A stretch of DNA of 64,000 nt from Orobanche coerulescens (Eukaryota > Streptophyta > Magnoliopsida > Lamiales > Orobanchaceae), in NCBI GenBank assembly GCA_033398695.1, contig CM065802.1:145128096-145192095 (forward strand), written 5' to 3'. The notes under the pieces are model-generated. The model did no database searches and was not told the DNA's origin. It saw only the letters and a program-made list of their open reading frames with translations. Of this stretch, positions 1-9,780 are shown in pieces (positions within the stretch are counted from its first letter, which is position 1; every line of letters starts with the position of its first letter). Position numbers and translations under genes: made by a program.

Positions 1-398
1 CTCAATCGGATGGCATCGTCGGTGACACCATTAGTCTTGAACGTGTCGCATATCTCAAGGAAAGAAGCAATATGAGCATTCGGGTCGTCATTCGGTAGTC
101 CACAGAATTGGCTCGCCTGGACCATCTGAATAATAGCAGGCTTGATCTCAAAATTATTAGCTTGGATAGTGGGACGCCGAATTCCCGAAAAATTAGCGTT
201 GACCTGCGGCATGGCATAATCTAGAAGAGCTAGTTCCGGTTGAACTTGCCGCACTTGGTTATCTCCTCCTTGGACTTCGATATTCTCGGCCATGTTGACC
301 GTCGTCTGCAACTCTCTTTTCTCCTTTTTGTTCCTCCTTAGAGTGCGCTCGAGCTCGGTATCCAAAGGTAATAGGCCTTCGTTACCGAGTTTTCTCAT
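1..398 (-). CDS. Gag polyprotein N-terminus, Athila/Tat-like (partial)
   Basis: An open frame of at least 132 codons reads through the left edge. It encodes the N-terminal part of a plant gypsy Gag, the capsid and RNA-binding precursor. A basic stretch (LERTLRRNKKEKRE) is followed by the family-typical block with IRRPTIQANNFEIKPAIIQMVQ and LPNDDPNAHIASFLEICDTF, around residues 75-130. Two in-frame ATGs are possible, at 398 and 293; the frame is open between them. The upstream ATG sits about 120 bp from the primer site, and the basic LERTLRR segment resembles what I recall at the start of related Gags, so 398 is chosen. No stop is visible in this part, unlike the other retroelement frames in the window, so this copy may be relatively young. 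Function is known from the family; residue positions are read directly. Confidence 0.8.
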   Translation of the reverse strand, partial: MRKLGNEGLLPLDTELERTLRRNKKEKRELQTTVNMAENIEVQGGDNQVRQVQPELALLDYAMPQVNANFSGIRRPTIQANNFEIKPAIIQMVQASQFCGLPNDDPNAHIASFLEICDTFKTNGVTDDAIRL

Positions 399-517
399 GC
401 ACTACACGAAAGATCCTGAAAGGAAAAACAAGTAAACGAAATTAAATACACAAAAAATAAAAATAAAACGTTCAAATTAAGACTGGAAATACTTAAATCG
501 ATATTAGAAAATTTCAA

Positions 518-535
518 TCCCCGGCAACGGCGCCA
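518..535 (-). other. Primer binding site, tRNA-Asp type
   Basis: On the minus strand the 18-mer TGGCGCCGTTGCCGGGGA lies 6 bp inside the LTR end. This is the complement of the 3' end of plant tRNA-Asp and is the primer site known from Athila-type elements. It fixes both the strand and the inner LTR boundary. Confidence 0.9.
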
Positions 536-1426
536 AAAACTTGTTGCGTATTTCTTTACACGCAAGTGCACGTCATCGTTTACAAGTAATAAAGTGATAA
601 GTAGAGTATCGTTCCCACGAGGATTGAATCTCTAACTACCGATTTTTTCGTATTCCAATTTTATCTGAACAATCGAATTTGGGTTTTGCGATTAGTAACT
701 AAAAGAATTACTAAAAGACTAAGCAATAGAAAACAATATCTTGGATAAAAGAAATCAAATGATGAATAAGTCTAGGGTTCTGAATCCACCTTAGTTTATC
801 CGAATTTACTCTCGATTATCCGTACTAAATAATTTTCCCAATTTATTGAAGGCGGAGATTGCTAATATATTCTACCGCCTCTCCCGAGGTCAATAGATTT
901 ATCTAAAGGCGAATAACGCACTCTATCCCTAGGTGAGTTAATTCGTCGATAGGCAAAAAGCATGAAATCTCCTAAAGGCCACGTAGTTCCTATGAGTATA
1001 TTCCTATCTCACAGAATAAAACGGTCCTCACCAATAGTTCCTCACCAAATCTCCTCTCCCGATTCGAAGTGAATGATTAAATCAATACAACTATTGGCCA
1101 GATAATTGCAAGCATTAAACATAATTGGGAAAACTCAATAAAAAGGTAATAAATTGGATAATCTCAATCAATTCGTCAAAACAAAGGTATCATCAAAACC
1201 CTAGATTAGGGCTTTAGCCTGACATACTAAAAACTGGAAATACAGAATAAATAAACGAAAGCATAAAATTAAAACGCAGATGAAGCTCGGATTCCTCCGT
1301 TCTTCAGCTTCCGCCTTCTGCCCTTGAAGTCTTCTGCTTCCCTCTTCTTTTGCCGTCTCCAAGCTTAAGCTCTCAAAGATTAAAGATCCAAAGATTCCAA
1401 GATGATTTAATTAGGGTCTTAAACCC

Positions 1427-1434
1427 TATTTATA
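1427..1434 (-). promoter_or_regulatory. TATA box of the Athila-like LTR (TATAAATA)
   Basis: TATAAATA on the minus strand lies about 440 bp from the LTR start and just downstream of the GCCGCGGC array. It is the best candidate for the element's promoter. This is inference from position and consensus. Confidence 0.55.
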
Positions 1435-1528
1435 GCTCAACATATCCTCTAAATCGCGTCCGTATTAGTCGGTCGAAAACTGGCTTCGAAACGGCCCAAA
1501 ATCCGCGCGGACATACAAAAACCGCCAA

Positions 1529-1705
1529 GTGTGCCGCGGCTCACTAAACCTGTGCCGCGGCACATCGCCTTCAGCTGAATGCCTGGGCGTTAATTAATTC
1601 TTCTATGCCGCGGCTCACCTGGGCTATGCCGCGGCACATAGTACAGGTTACTCTGCCTTCGGCTGGTGTCTTCCTGTGCCGCGGCTCAGCTTCCTTGTGC
1701 CGCGG
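1529..1705 (-). repeat. Array of six GTGCCGCGGC palindromic motifs in U3
   Basis: The core TGCCGCGGC begins near 1531, 1551, 1604, 1626, 1676 and 1696, with spacings of 20 to 53 bp. Each core contains the palindrome GCCGCGGC, extended by either CTCA or ACA. The array is immediately upstream of the TATA box in the sense of transcription. It is a candidate enhancer or methylation-dense element; function is not known. Confidence 0.8.
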
Positions 1706-1874
1706 CTCAGAGTCCAGATTTGCCGTTTTCGCCCGTTTGGCCTCGTTTTAGCTTCCGGACTTCAGTTTCCTGTCATCCATACAAAATTAAGGCATTAAAA
1801 GCTCATTTAGACGATTTCACTCTCTAAAATACTACAAAATAATGATAAATAAGCGTATAAAAATATGCCTAACA

Positions 1875-2045
1875 ACAGCCCTTGCTGTTTCACCCTTGAA
1901 ACAACTATTCCATCCCGACGAAGTCTTCTCCTTCGAGATTTATTCTCTCCATTACCACGGACCTGGCAAAGATGTACCCGTCTATGATTGTTTTTTCTTC
2001 CCATGGAGAGGGAGGAAATCTGGGAAGTCGACATTTTCACATAAA
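1875..2045 (-). pseudogene. Sirevirus S1 accessory (env-like position) ORF, N-terminal fragment
   Basis: This is the homologue of the first ~55 codons of the long S2 ORF at 23739-26862. The shared string VSRVKQQGL is followed directly by the Athila-like LTR. Relative to S2, a one-base loss near 1913 shifts the frame. In Sireviruses this position, after pol, holds an env-like or other additional ORF of uncertain role. No function is inferred for this fragment. Confidence 0.6.
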
Positions 2046-2798
2046 ATGAATGTGAAGAAAGCTAGGAAATATCGCAGAAAGTTGCATAAAATACAGAGAA
2101 TATGTAGACTATTTTGCTTGAGACTCGTTTAAAATTGTAGAAAGCGTAAAGAGCCTAAGGGAGCGAAATATAGTCCTTTTATAGGGTGCGGGGAAGATTA
2201 GGGTTTCATATAGTGAACAGTCAGATTTAAGGGATGGGAACCGTATTTTTAAACGAACATACATGATGGATTCAGAGTAACTGATACGTCTTATCCATCT
2301 ATTTTTGAAATGATAACTGGTCCTGCTTCTGACAGTACATCTTCCCTTATTGCACGAAACGGCGGTTTGAAATTATTAAAATTATGGTATTTGAGGCATT
2401 GAAGTCCATGTGTCTTTAAAGCATTAAAGGATAAAACTTTTGAAATGTAAATAGGACACATGGACTTAAAAACATTTTCTGTACGAATAGAGTAGTAATA
2501 TAATATTAATTTACATCCTACAATGTATGTGCTGTATCCGCGAATCAATACAACATTCCCCCTTAAAAGGTACATACAAGATTCGATTCTTATACCAATA
2601 TTTGGATTAATACTGTACTCATGGGTCGTACTGTATTCCCCCTTAATTAATTTACACGTCAGCTGTAGGAAGGTTTCATGCCTTCTTTATCCTGTAGTAC
2701 TATCTGACTGGTTCTGAGTGTATAGTTAATTAAAGTGGATATTGTATTCTTGGGTTTTACAGCATTCCCCCTCAATTGATGAGTAAAATCGTAATAAC
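2046..2798 (-). other. Sirevirus S1 pol/accessory-ORF spacer with repeated polypurine tracts
   Basis: About 750 bp without a convincing reading frame. On the minus strand it holds three A/G-rich tracts of the form AAGGGGGAA or TGAGGGGGAA, at about 2556-2565, 2636-2645 and 2765-2774. The same three positions are kept in S2 (27347, 27427, 27556). Multiple polypurine tracts at the 3' end of pol are a described Sirevirus trait. Confidence 0.6.
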
Positions 2799-4260
2799 TT
2801 ACAGGGAGTCAAGCTGTACCATTCCCAATTCTTGATGAAGCATACAGAATTTGGTTGTGTTGAGAGGTTTTGTAAAGATGTTGGCCAACTGAATGTCTGT
2901 ATGAATCTTCTCGATCCAAACATCCTTATTCTCAACATGATTCCTAATGAAGTGATGCTTCACATCAATATGCTTAGTTCGCGAGTTCAATACAGGGTTG
3001 TGCATTATTGCAATTGCACTCGTGCTATCGCACATGATTGGCGTCTCTCTGGCACTGATTCCATAATCTTGTAATTACTATTGCATCCAGAGAATCTGCA
3101 TACAGCAACTTCTAGCGGCATAATATTCCGACTCAGCTGTAGAAAGCGAGTTGGCCAATTGCTTCTTACTAAACCACGACACAAGTCTAGGTCCAAGAAA
3201 GTGACATGTACCGCTTGTACTCTTCCTATCCAACTCACACCTCCGAGATCCGAGTCGCTGTAGCCACCCAAATCGAATCCTCCTTTCTTAGGATACGACA
3301 ATCCTACATCAACTATTCCTTTCACGTACGTAAGGATTCATTTGGCTATCGTGAAGTGTGACTCCTTAGGTGATACTTGATACCAAGCACACTCCTACAA
3401 CAAACTGGATATCGGGCCTGCTAGCCGTTAGGTACATGAGTGAGCCAATAAGCTTCATGTTGAGTGATTGATCAACCGGCTTTCCAGCTTCGTCAGCACT
3501 AATTTGCACGGAAGTGCTCATGGGGGTTGACGGGGATTTGGAGTTGTTCATCCCAAACTTGTTAAGCAGCTCCTTGCTGTACTTCTACTAGTTGATGAAG
3601 ATTCTTGTAGACAATTGCTTCACCTGCAACCCTCGGAAATAACTACGTTCTCACATCATACTCATTTTAATTTTACTTTCCATGAGATGAGAGAACCTTT
3701 GAAATAGAGCAAGGTTAATGAAACTAAATATAATATCATCAACATATATTTGTACCATTAACAAGTTATCTCCTTCCTGTATTTTAAGTAGAGTTTTGTC
3801 CACAAAACCTTTCTCAAATCTATTCTTTGTAAGGTACAGGGACATGGTTTCATACCAAGCTCTAGGTGCTTGCTTAAGTCCATACAGTGCTGACAAACCC
3901 TGTTGGTTGTTCAACATAGACTTCTTAGGCCAAATCTCCATTCAGGAATGCAATTTTAACATCCATTTGATATACTATAAAGCTCTTATGGGCGAAAAAA
4001 ACTAGGAATATCCTTATGGCTTCTAGTCTGGCTACAAGGGCAAAAGTCTCGTCGTAACCTATGCCTTTTTTCTATCTGTAGCCTTGTGCGACTAGATGGG
4101 ATTTGTTCCTGATAACAAGTCCATTCTCATCCTTCTTGTTTCTAAATACCATTTGGTTCCAATTACGACTTGATGTTCTATCCTGGGTACTAGATATAAT
4201 ACATTGTTTGTTTCGAAACCATTAAGCTCTTCTTCCATAGAAGTTATCCAATGAGAATTA
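2799..4260 (-). pseudogene. Sirevirus S1 reverse transcriptase and RNase H region
   Basis: This is the C-terminal half of the copia polyprotein, which copies element RNA into DNA and removes the RNA strand. Visible on the minus strand are the RT strings [13 protein letters not shown] and IYVDDIIF (3941-3651), then PSTPMSTSVQISADEAGKPVDQSL and ASRPDIQFVVGVC (3551-3366). RNase H follows with CDSTSAIAIMHNPVLNSRTKHIDVKHHF and DIQLANIFTKPLN (3035-2799). The YVDD catalytic box is intact, but frame changes occur between blocks and stops interrupt them. The invariant pattern otherwise matches SIRE-type elements. The polyprotein normally continues upstream into integrase (4392-5774). Confidence 0.8.
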
Positions 4261-4391
4261 TTCAAAGCTTCATTGGTTAAAACAGGTTTGGATTGAGCTA
4301 AGAATAAAACTAGGGTTCACATAGCTAGTCTCCTAAGTTTAGCTTGAGATTTCCATACAGGAAATGGAGATTTCTCAGAATCGGTTTCTTC

Positions 4392-5774
4392 TTACGCATA
4401 CAATACAGTTCCTTGTGTACTTTGTATTCTTCTTCGGGTAGATACACCAGCATCAATATCTCTTATAATTAACTCTTGTGGGTGATCTCTCAACCATCTC
4501 CTATCAGGTTCTAGTTCGGCATCCCGCACTGTATCTTGTCGTGCTCGAGTTTCAGCTTCAGCTTGTACAACATCAACTTCCACTACTTCTGATATTACAG
4601 CTACGGGATTAATCTCTAAGTCAATGACATGCTCTTTTGGAGTTTGAGGGTCATCAATGAAGAGTGTTTGAATATTCTGGGTTAAGTCTTCTACTCCTGT
4701 AGGATAAAAATGAGGTTCATCGAACCCTACATAGATAAATTCCTCTATTGTCAGCTTCCTTTTGTTAAAGATTCTGAAAGCTTTGCTGACATAGGAGTAT
4801 CCTACAAATATCGCTTCATCCGACTTTTAGTCGAAGGTCTTGAGTTTATCTTTCCCATTATTTAGAATATAACATCTGCATCTAAAGATATGAAAGTACG
4901 CAACTAATGGAGTTTTATTATTTCATACCTCATAGGTTGTTTTGTTGTGAAGCTTATTGATGATACATTGGTTTTGTGTATAACACATTGTATTGGTTGC
5001 TTCGCCCCATAACCGCTGCGGCAACTTGCTTGCTACAATCATGGTTCATGTTGCTTCTTTGAGTGTTCTATTCTTTCACTCGGCAACACAATTTTGTTGA
5101 GGAGTCTTGGAGTCCGGGCTGCTGAGTATTCGTGTAGTATTCCATTGTCCGAACAGTGTTGCTCTATAAAGCGATTTGTGAATTCAGTACCTCTGTCGGA
5201 ATGAATGGACACAATGCTCAACCCTTTCTCATTCTCAAGCTTTCTTAGGTGCTCAGGCAACTTCGTTGTTGTTTCTTTCTTCTTGCTGAGAAAAATTATC
5301 CAAGCATACCTGGAAAAATCATCAACATTAACGAGATAGTATTTCTTACCTCCCAATCTCACAGGGTCTACAGGGCCGTAGAAGTCTGTGTAGCATATCC
5401 AGAACCCTGTGAGTGGATTGGTATGATTTTCTTTTCAGGGTTGTTTTGACTTGTTTGCCTTTCTGACAGGGTCCACAGACGATGTCTTTATGGAATGACA
5501 TATCAAGAAAACCTCTAACCATTCCCTGTCTGGCTAGTTTGTTGATCGTCTTGAAGTTGATGTGTGACATTTTATTGTGCGATAGCCAGCTTTGATCTAC
5601 AGTGCCTCTGGCAACAAAACAAGGAATAGTGGAGCTCGTAGGCTTCCAGTCAGCAATATACATATTATTTGACCTGGTTCCTGTGAGGACGATTTCTTTC
5701 ATCTTGATGTCCTTCACTTTACAGTGGTAAATCTCGAATTTCACCGAAAACTGTTTATCACAAAACTGGATCAT
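4392..5774 (-). pseudogene. Sirevirus S1 GAG-pre-integrase, integrase core and linker
   Basis: The minus strand encodes the integrase part of pol, which inserts element cDNA into the genome. From the 5' side come the GAG-pre-integrase zinc segment (WLSHNKMSHINFKTINKL and CGPCQKGKQ, 5774-5440) and the catalytic core with VNVDDFSRYAW and SIHSDRGTEF (5362-5039). The core then loses frame before the conserved NGVVE-type glutamate region. The linker towards RT is recognisable at 4583-4392 (WLRDHPQELIIRDIDAGVSTRRR). The first two catalytic aspartates are present. Several frameshifts and stops make it non-functional. Confidence 0.75.
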
Positions 5775-8293
5775 ACTAAGTAGATTGTACTGTAAGCGTT
5801 CAACATAGGCTACGCCCGTGACTTTGAACTTTCCTACAAGCAGGGTTCCCTTCCCTATTGTTCTTCATTTGGACTTGTCACCGAAGCACACTTTTGGACC
5901 ACAACCTTCTACATAATCTGAAAGTTTGCTTATATCTCCTGTCATGTGCCGAGAACATCTACTTTCAAAGTACCAGATGACCTCTTTGATATCCTGTATG
6001 GAAAGAGATTAAGTAGGTTTAGGTCCCCTTTGATTGTTGGGTCTATGTATGTTAGTGCCTTGTGGTACCCAAATTTGCCTGACAGCAATAGGTTTGCTGT
6101 AGGTTACTTTTGGTCCCGTTTTGCGGTGTATATGTGGGGCAGGTACGTAGTCACGGTAACCTTGATAATCATGCATGTGAAATTTAGGGTTATAGTTCCA
6201 GTATGATTGCCGTCTAGGAGGTGGAGCCATTTTCTTAGGTCTTACAACTTATCTTATGGGTCTCCAGTTGGATTCTCAGAGATGTTGTTGATGGTGCGCG
6301 GCGACATGCTTTGTCGGTGGATAATGAGGCTCCTGTATCCAATATCTATGTGCACTGTACTGCTGATAGTACTGCTATGTTTTCCTTTGATATTTTGGAT
6401 ACAACCTTCTGTCTAGATGGCTGCTGGCGCTTTTGATATGCTCGGGGAGCATGCTGTTGATTACGCTTTACAGGTCTGTGAGGTTGAGGTTTTTGCTGTT
6501 TGTGATGTGAACTTGGTGGCGGAATCACAACCTTTGTTGTGCGAAAGGCAGCTGTAACCTTTGCAAGACTTGGAATTTCTTCAGGTACAGGAATGGGCTC
6601 CATACCCCTGATGAATACCGTACTAGACTTTTCCTTATGGGAGAATGAGTTATACCCTAAGCCACTTTTATCATGAGCATGTTTCCCAGTGCTTAGAATT
6701 TCTTCGATCCGTTTAGATGATTTCTCAAATGATTTCAGGACGGTCTCTAATTCTCCTTCTCGCTTCTCGGGAGTTTTTACTCTGGCTTTGAGTAAAGAAA
6801 AATCATTTGTCTTCCTCTCATTATGAGACTTAGCCTCATTTAGATCATGATCAGGTTGATGATTCCTTTCCATGAGTTTTCAAATGTGACCTTGATGTTT
6901 TCGCAATCAATCGGCATATTTTCATAGTTATTTTTCAGCAAGTCATTTTCATCTTTAACCTCTATGTTTGAAATTTCGAGTTGTATGTTTTCTCGTTTTA
7001 AAGTCTCATGGGCCTTTTGAATGTTTTTGAATTCATTAAACATGTTTTCGAAGGTATGTGATGCATTTATAGGAATAGCTAAATTTGAAATTACTTCATC
7101 ATCGCTATCCTCATCATCCTGTATTTCTTTGGCCAATAAAGCACATATATGCTTTATCTTCGATCTCATCGTCGGAGGAGTCACTGTTAGTGATAGCCCG
7201 AAGGCACTCCTCGGTCTTGTTCTATGATGGCGAGGCTTCTGATTCACCAATCAGGGCATTGAGCTTGTTTTTCCAGACGTGCCTTCTTTCGTCCTTTTCT
7301 TGTTGCTCAGCTTCTGGCAACTTTTGTACTTACGAATGTGGATACTTATTTGCATAATACGGGTTTCCTACAGTTATAGCATATGTTAGAATCACCAGAG
7401 GAGGGAGATTCATAACTTACCTTATGAAAAGGCTTAGGACTGTATGGAGTCTTTCCAGACTTTTGATAAACTTTTTCAACTTGTGCATAAGGAGGGCCAT
7501 TTCATCTTGTGACAGGATGTCATCATTGCTGTCCACAGTCTTGTGTGCGGATTTGGATGTGCTGGGTGAAGAGTTCTGTCTCCTGTCAGATACAACGGCA
7601 AGTGCTGTAGTCTTGGCAGGTGAATCTTCGGCCTTTTCTCTCATGTCAATATCATACTCAAAGGCTTTGAGGTCAGAGAAGGGGTAAAAGGTAGAAATAT
7701 CACTAAGATTACAGGATACACGCATAGCTGTAGTCTTAATATCCCATCGGGCGGGGAGTGATCTAAAGATTTTTAAATTTTTCTCATTTTGGATATACAC
7801 TTTACCCAATGCTTCAAGTTTACTGACAATGTCAGTGAATCTAAGATCAAGATCCTCAAGCATTTAAGAAGATTTCATTTCAAAAGATTCAAATTTGTAA
7901 GTTTGGAAATTTTATTTTCTTTCAAGAGCTCAGTACCCTCGCAAATAAGCTTTAGTTTCTCCGAGATTTCCCTAGCTATCTTATAGCTCTTTACCTTTTT
8001 GAATGTGCCTTTGTCGAGAGTGACAAACAATGCATTCTTAGCTACATTATCGAGGTTTGATGCTTGCGATCGTCAGCTGTCCATTGCTCGCAATCCTTCT
8101 CGAGCATTTCAGCATGAGGTTGTCCTTCTATCCTTGCGGCAAGATTTACCTTCATTATCTTTATTGGACCTTCTTGGAGGACAAATATCATCTCCTTATG
8201 CATGGATGCAAGATGAGATTCCATCCTAATTCTCCAGTCATCAAATTCGTTAATAGAGAACATAGGAACCTTGTTGATTATAGAGGTATCCAT
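5775..8293 (-). pseudogene. Sirevirus S1 gag, zinc knuckle, coiled-coil extension and protease remnants
   Basis: The minus-strand ATG at 8293 starts MDTSIINKVPMFSINEFDDWRIRM, the typical copia Gag entry. The frame is then lost and resumes at 7863-7417 with the UBN2-type capsid segment (LRFTDIVSKLEALGKVY, ARWDIKTTAMRV). A degenerate CCHC knuckle follows near 7340-7395. Next comes a long, charged, probably coiled-coil region (7250-6346, rich in E/K/N), a feature of Sirevirus Gag. The aspartic protease site near 5940-5975 reads ESRCSRHMTG, so the usual DSG triad has been lost. The product would package element RNA; this copy cannot. Confidence 0.75.
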
Positions 8294-8396
8294 GTAAGAA
8301 ATAGGAAAGATAATGAAAATATGATAGGGTTTTCAAAGGATAGTGATTTGTGGATCTGACTCAGTTAAAAATCGACTGATTCATTCTAGAATTAAT

Positions 8397-8409
8397 CTCT
8401 CCGATACCA
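8397..8409 (-). other. Primer binding site, tRNA-iMet type (S1)
   Basis: On the minus strand, TGGTATCGGAGAG lies 2 bp inside the LTR end and matches the copia iMet primer site with small changes. It marks 8412-9686 as the 5' LTR. Confidence 0.8.
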
Positions 8410-8411
8410 CT

Positions 8412-9686
8412 TGTTGGCCACTAAGTATACAATAAATAGCTTGGAAAGTAAGAGTACAATAGGCTGTACGTTCTTTGAAGTTAATTGCGTAGCGGAAGTC
8501 TGTTGTGTGAGTTGCTGTAAATATAGCAACTAGGTGTTCTCCTGTCTGCTTGATGCATACAGGGTTTAACAATGTATACTAGATAAATCATAGTAGAATG
8601 AAAATAGTCAAGATAGAAAGTAAATAACACAGTTTAAAGTAGTTCGAGGTAAACCCCTCTACACCACTGGTGCTCCACACAGGAGTAAAGAGTTTATTAA
8701 GAACACTAAGTACACAACTACGCGACTTTAACTAAACCTGTCTCTGTATAGTTCACACAGATTGATACAGGGACTATAGCTTTGGGCTGTTCACACGGAT
8801 TGGCTTGAGCTCTTTCGACTCGCTTCTTCTCACATAGATCGAAGCTTCGTCTTAAGTACAATTTTTCCCACACAGGTCGGAATATGCAAGGATCTTTAGT
8901 CCACACAGGGCTAATGGTAATCTCAACGGTAAGGGTAGAACAAATCTCAAAAAGTAGCTTTATCTTTGATGAACGGTCGCTATATGATGTGTTGTTTGTG
9001 TTGAGGACTTAGTATATTTCTTCACTTGAATACTGTTGTATGCTCGTGAAATATACTTCTTTTTAATCGCTAGAATGTCAGAGTAATATATCAGAGCTTT
9101 CGAGATAATGAATAATGTGTGTTTTGACTTTTAAGTCCTCTTACTTGGGGCTATTTCTAACCTTGGAATTATATCCACTATAAATATAGTCGTTGCCGGT
9201 TGGTGAGATGTTTATGTTTGTCTCTTGATCGGCAGTTGCTGAATGTTTGAATTAAAGCATACTGCATTTAATGCTTCAGACATCCTTTATGTCTTTGCAT
9301 TAAATTCTCTTCAGAGCGTTCAGACTTGTCTCTCTCCAGCTGCATTAAATGTTGTCCTATCAGCAATAAATGCTGCTTTAACCATGAATACTTTATGAAT
9401 AAACAATGTTTATCTCACAATGGTTTAAAGCTTCTTTTGCTTAGTCCTGTTGGATGTGTTTTACCTTTCCTAAGTAAAACACCTTCAGCCTGTATACTGT
9501 ATCCAATGCTTTAAGTCTCTTTGCTATATGATGACTCTATAGGATGGACTGTAGAAGATCTCTTTGCTGAAGGGACGGACTATATGGACAGTCCAAACAA
9601 CTTCCATACTTAATAGTATTCTTACTCCATTGAGACTACTTTGCTGTATGTTGGCAATTATCAAAACAGAAATGTTTTTCCTAACA
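8412..9686 (-). repeat. 5' LTR of Sirevirus S1
   Basis: About 1,275 bp, TGTTAGG...GGCCAACA on the minus strand. It is homologous to the S2 3' LTR at 21957-23226 (1,270 bp) but clearly diverged. The part nearest the primer site (8670-8912) has six spaced copies of a CACACAGG-like motif, conserved in S2. No coding frame. Confidence 0.85.
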
Positions 9687-9780
9687 GTCAGGATCTTGAA
9701 GTATTTCCCAGATGCAGTACTTCTCTATGAATTGCTTTTTGGCTGTTCCCCACATAGGTACAGCTTCCTCTGGTATGAAT
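9687..9780 (-). pseudogene. ORF3 C-terminal fragment (left side of the C1 insertion)
   Basis: When C1 is removed, this piece continues the minus-strand frame of ORF3 from 19407. After an in-frame stop it reads FIPEEAVPMWGTAKKQFIEKYCIWEILQDPD up to the S1 LTR. It ends abruptly at the S1 LTR boundary, so S1 inserted within this sequence. The bases 9687-9691 (GTCAG) would be one copy of the S1 target duplication; the other copy is outside the window. Confidence 0.55.
9776..9780. repeat. Target site duplication TGAAT, left copy of C1
   Basis: TGAAT immediately precedes the C1 left LTR and recurs immediately after the right LTR at 19403-19407. This is a perfect 5-bp duplication, as expected for copia integrase. 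Confidence 0.95.

Larger units (their letters stand above)
1..1874 (-). mobile_element. Athila/Tat-like Ty3/gypsy retrotransposon, 5' end (left-truncated by window)
   Basis: On the minus strand the order is LTR (1874 to 542), tRNA-Asp-type primer site (535 to 518), short leader, then a gag frame from 398 that runs off the left edge. The LTR has TGTTAGG...CAACA termini. The insertion target is the accessory ORF of Sirevirus S1: the sequence from 1875 rightward matches S2 around 26691, where the same stretch is uninterrupted. The target duplication cannot be checked because the other end lies outside the window. The primer site and gag type are those of the Athila/Tat branch of plant gypsy elements; which of the two is not settled here. 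Confidence 0.85.
542..1874 (-). repeat. 5' LTR of Athila/Tat-like element
   Basis: The LTR is about 1,333 bp, starting TGTTAGGCAT and ending CGCAACA on the minus strand. The outer boundary is set by comparison with S2, which carries the unbroken sequence ACAGCCCTTGCTG that resumes at 1875. It contains a TATA-like box (1427-1434) and, just upstream of it in the transcription sense, six copies of a GTGCCGCGGC motif. No coding potential is seen; the forward frame at 1350-1547 is spurious. Confidence 0.85.
1875..9686 (-). mobile_element. Sirevirus (SIRE-like Ty1/copia) element S1, 5' LTR through part of the accessory ORF
   Basis: On the minus strand the order is 5' LTR (9686-8412), iMet primer site (8409-8397), gag (from 8293), protease, integrase, reverse transcriptase, RNase H (to about 2799), a spacer with polypurine repeats, and the start of a third ORF (about 2045 to 1875). 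The third ORF is then cut by the Athila-like insertion. The motif IYVDDIIF and the RNase H string CDSTSAIAIMHNPVLNSRTKHID are characteristic of the SIRE/Maximus lineage. Coding is broken by many frameshifts and stops, so S1 is an old, dead copy. A related copy, S2, lies at 21957-28983 in the same orientation. Confidence 0.85.

Noticed and set aside
2..217. A 71-codon minus-strand frame at the left edge.
   Set aside because: The real gag frame is another minus-strand frame, open from 398 through the left edge, with clear Gag similarity.
518..535. tRNA gene fragments suggested by tRNA-like 3' end complements here and at the iMet sites.
   Set aside because: Only the 12-18 bases of primer sites are present, always next to an LTR; no cloverleaf can be drawn.
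1842..2132. A 96-codon plus-strand frame across the Athila-like LTR/S1 junction.
   Set aside because: It crosses an insertion boundary and is antisense to the S1 accessory ORF; it cannot be an evolved gene.
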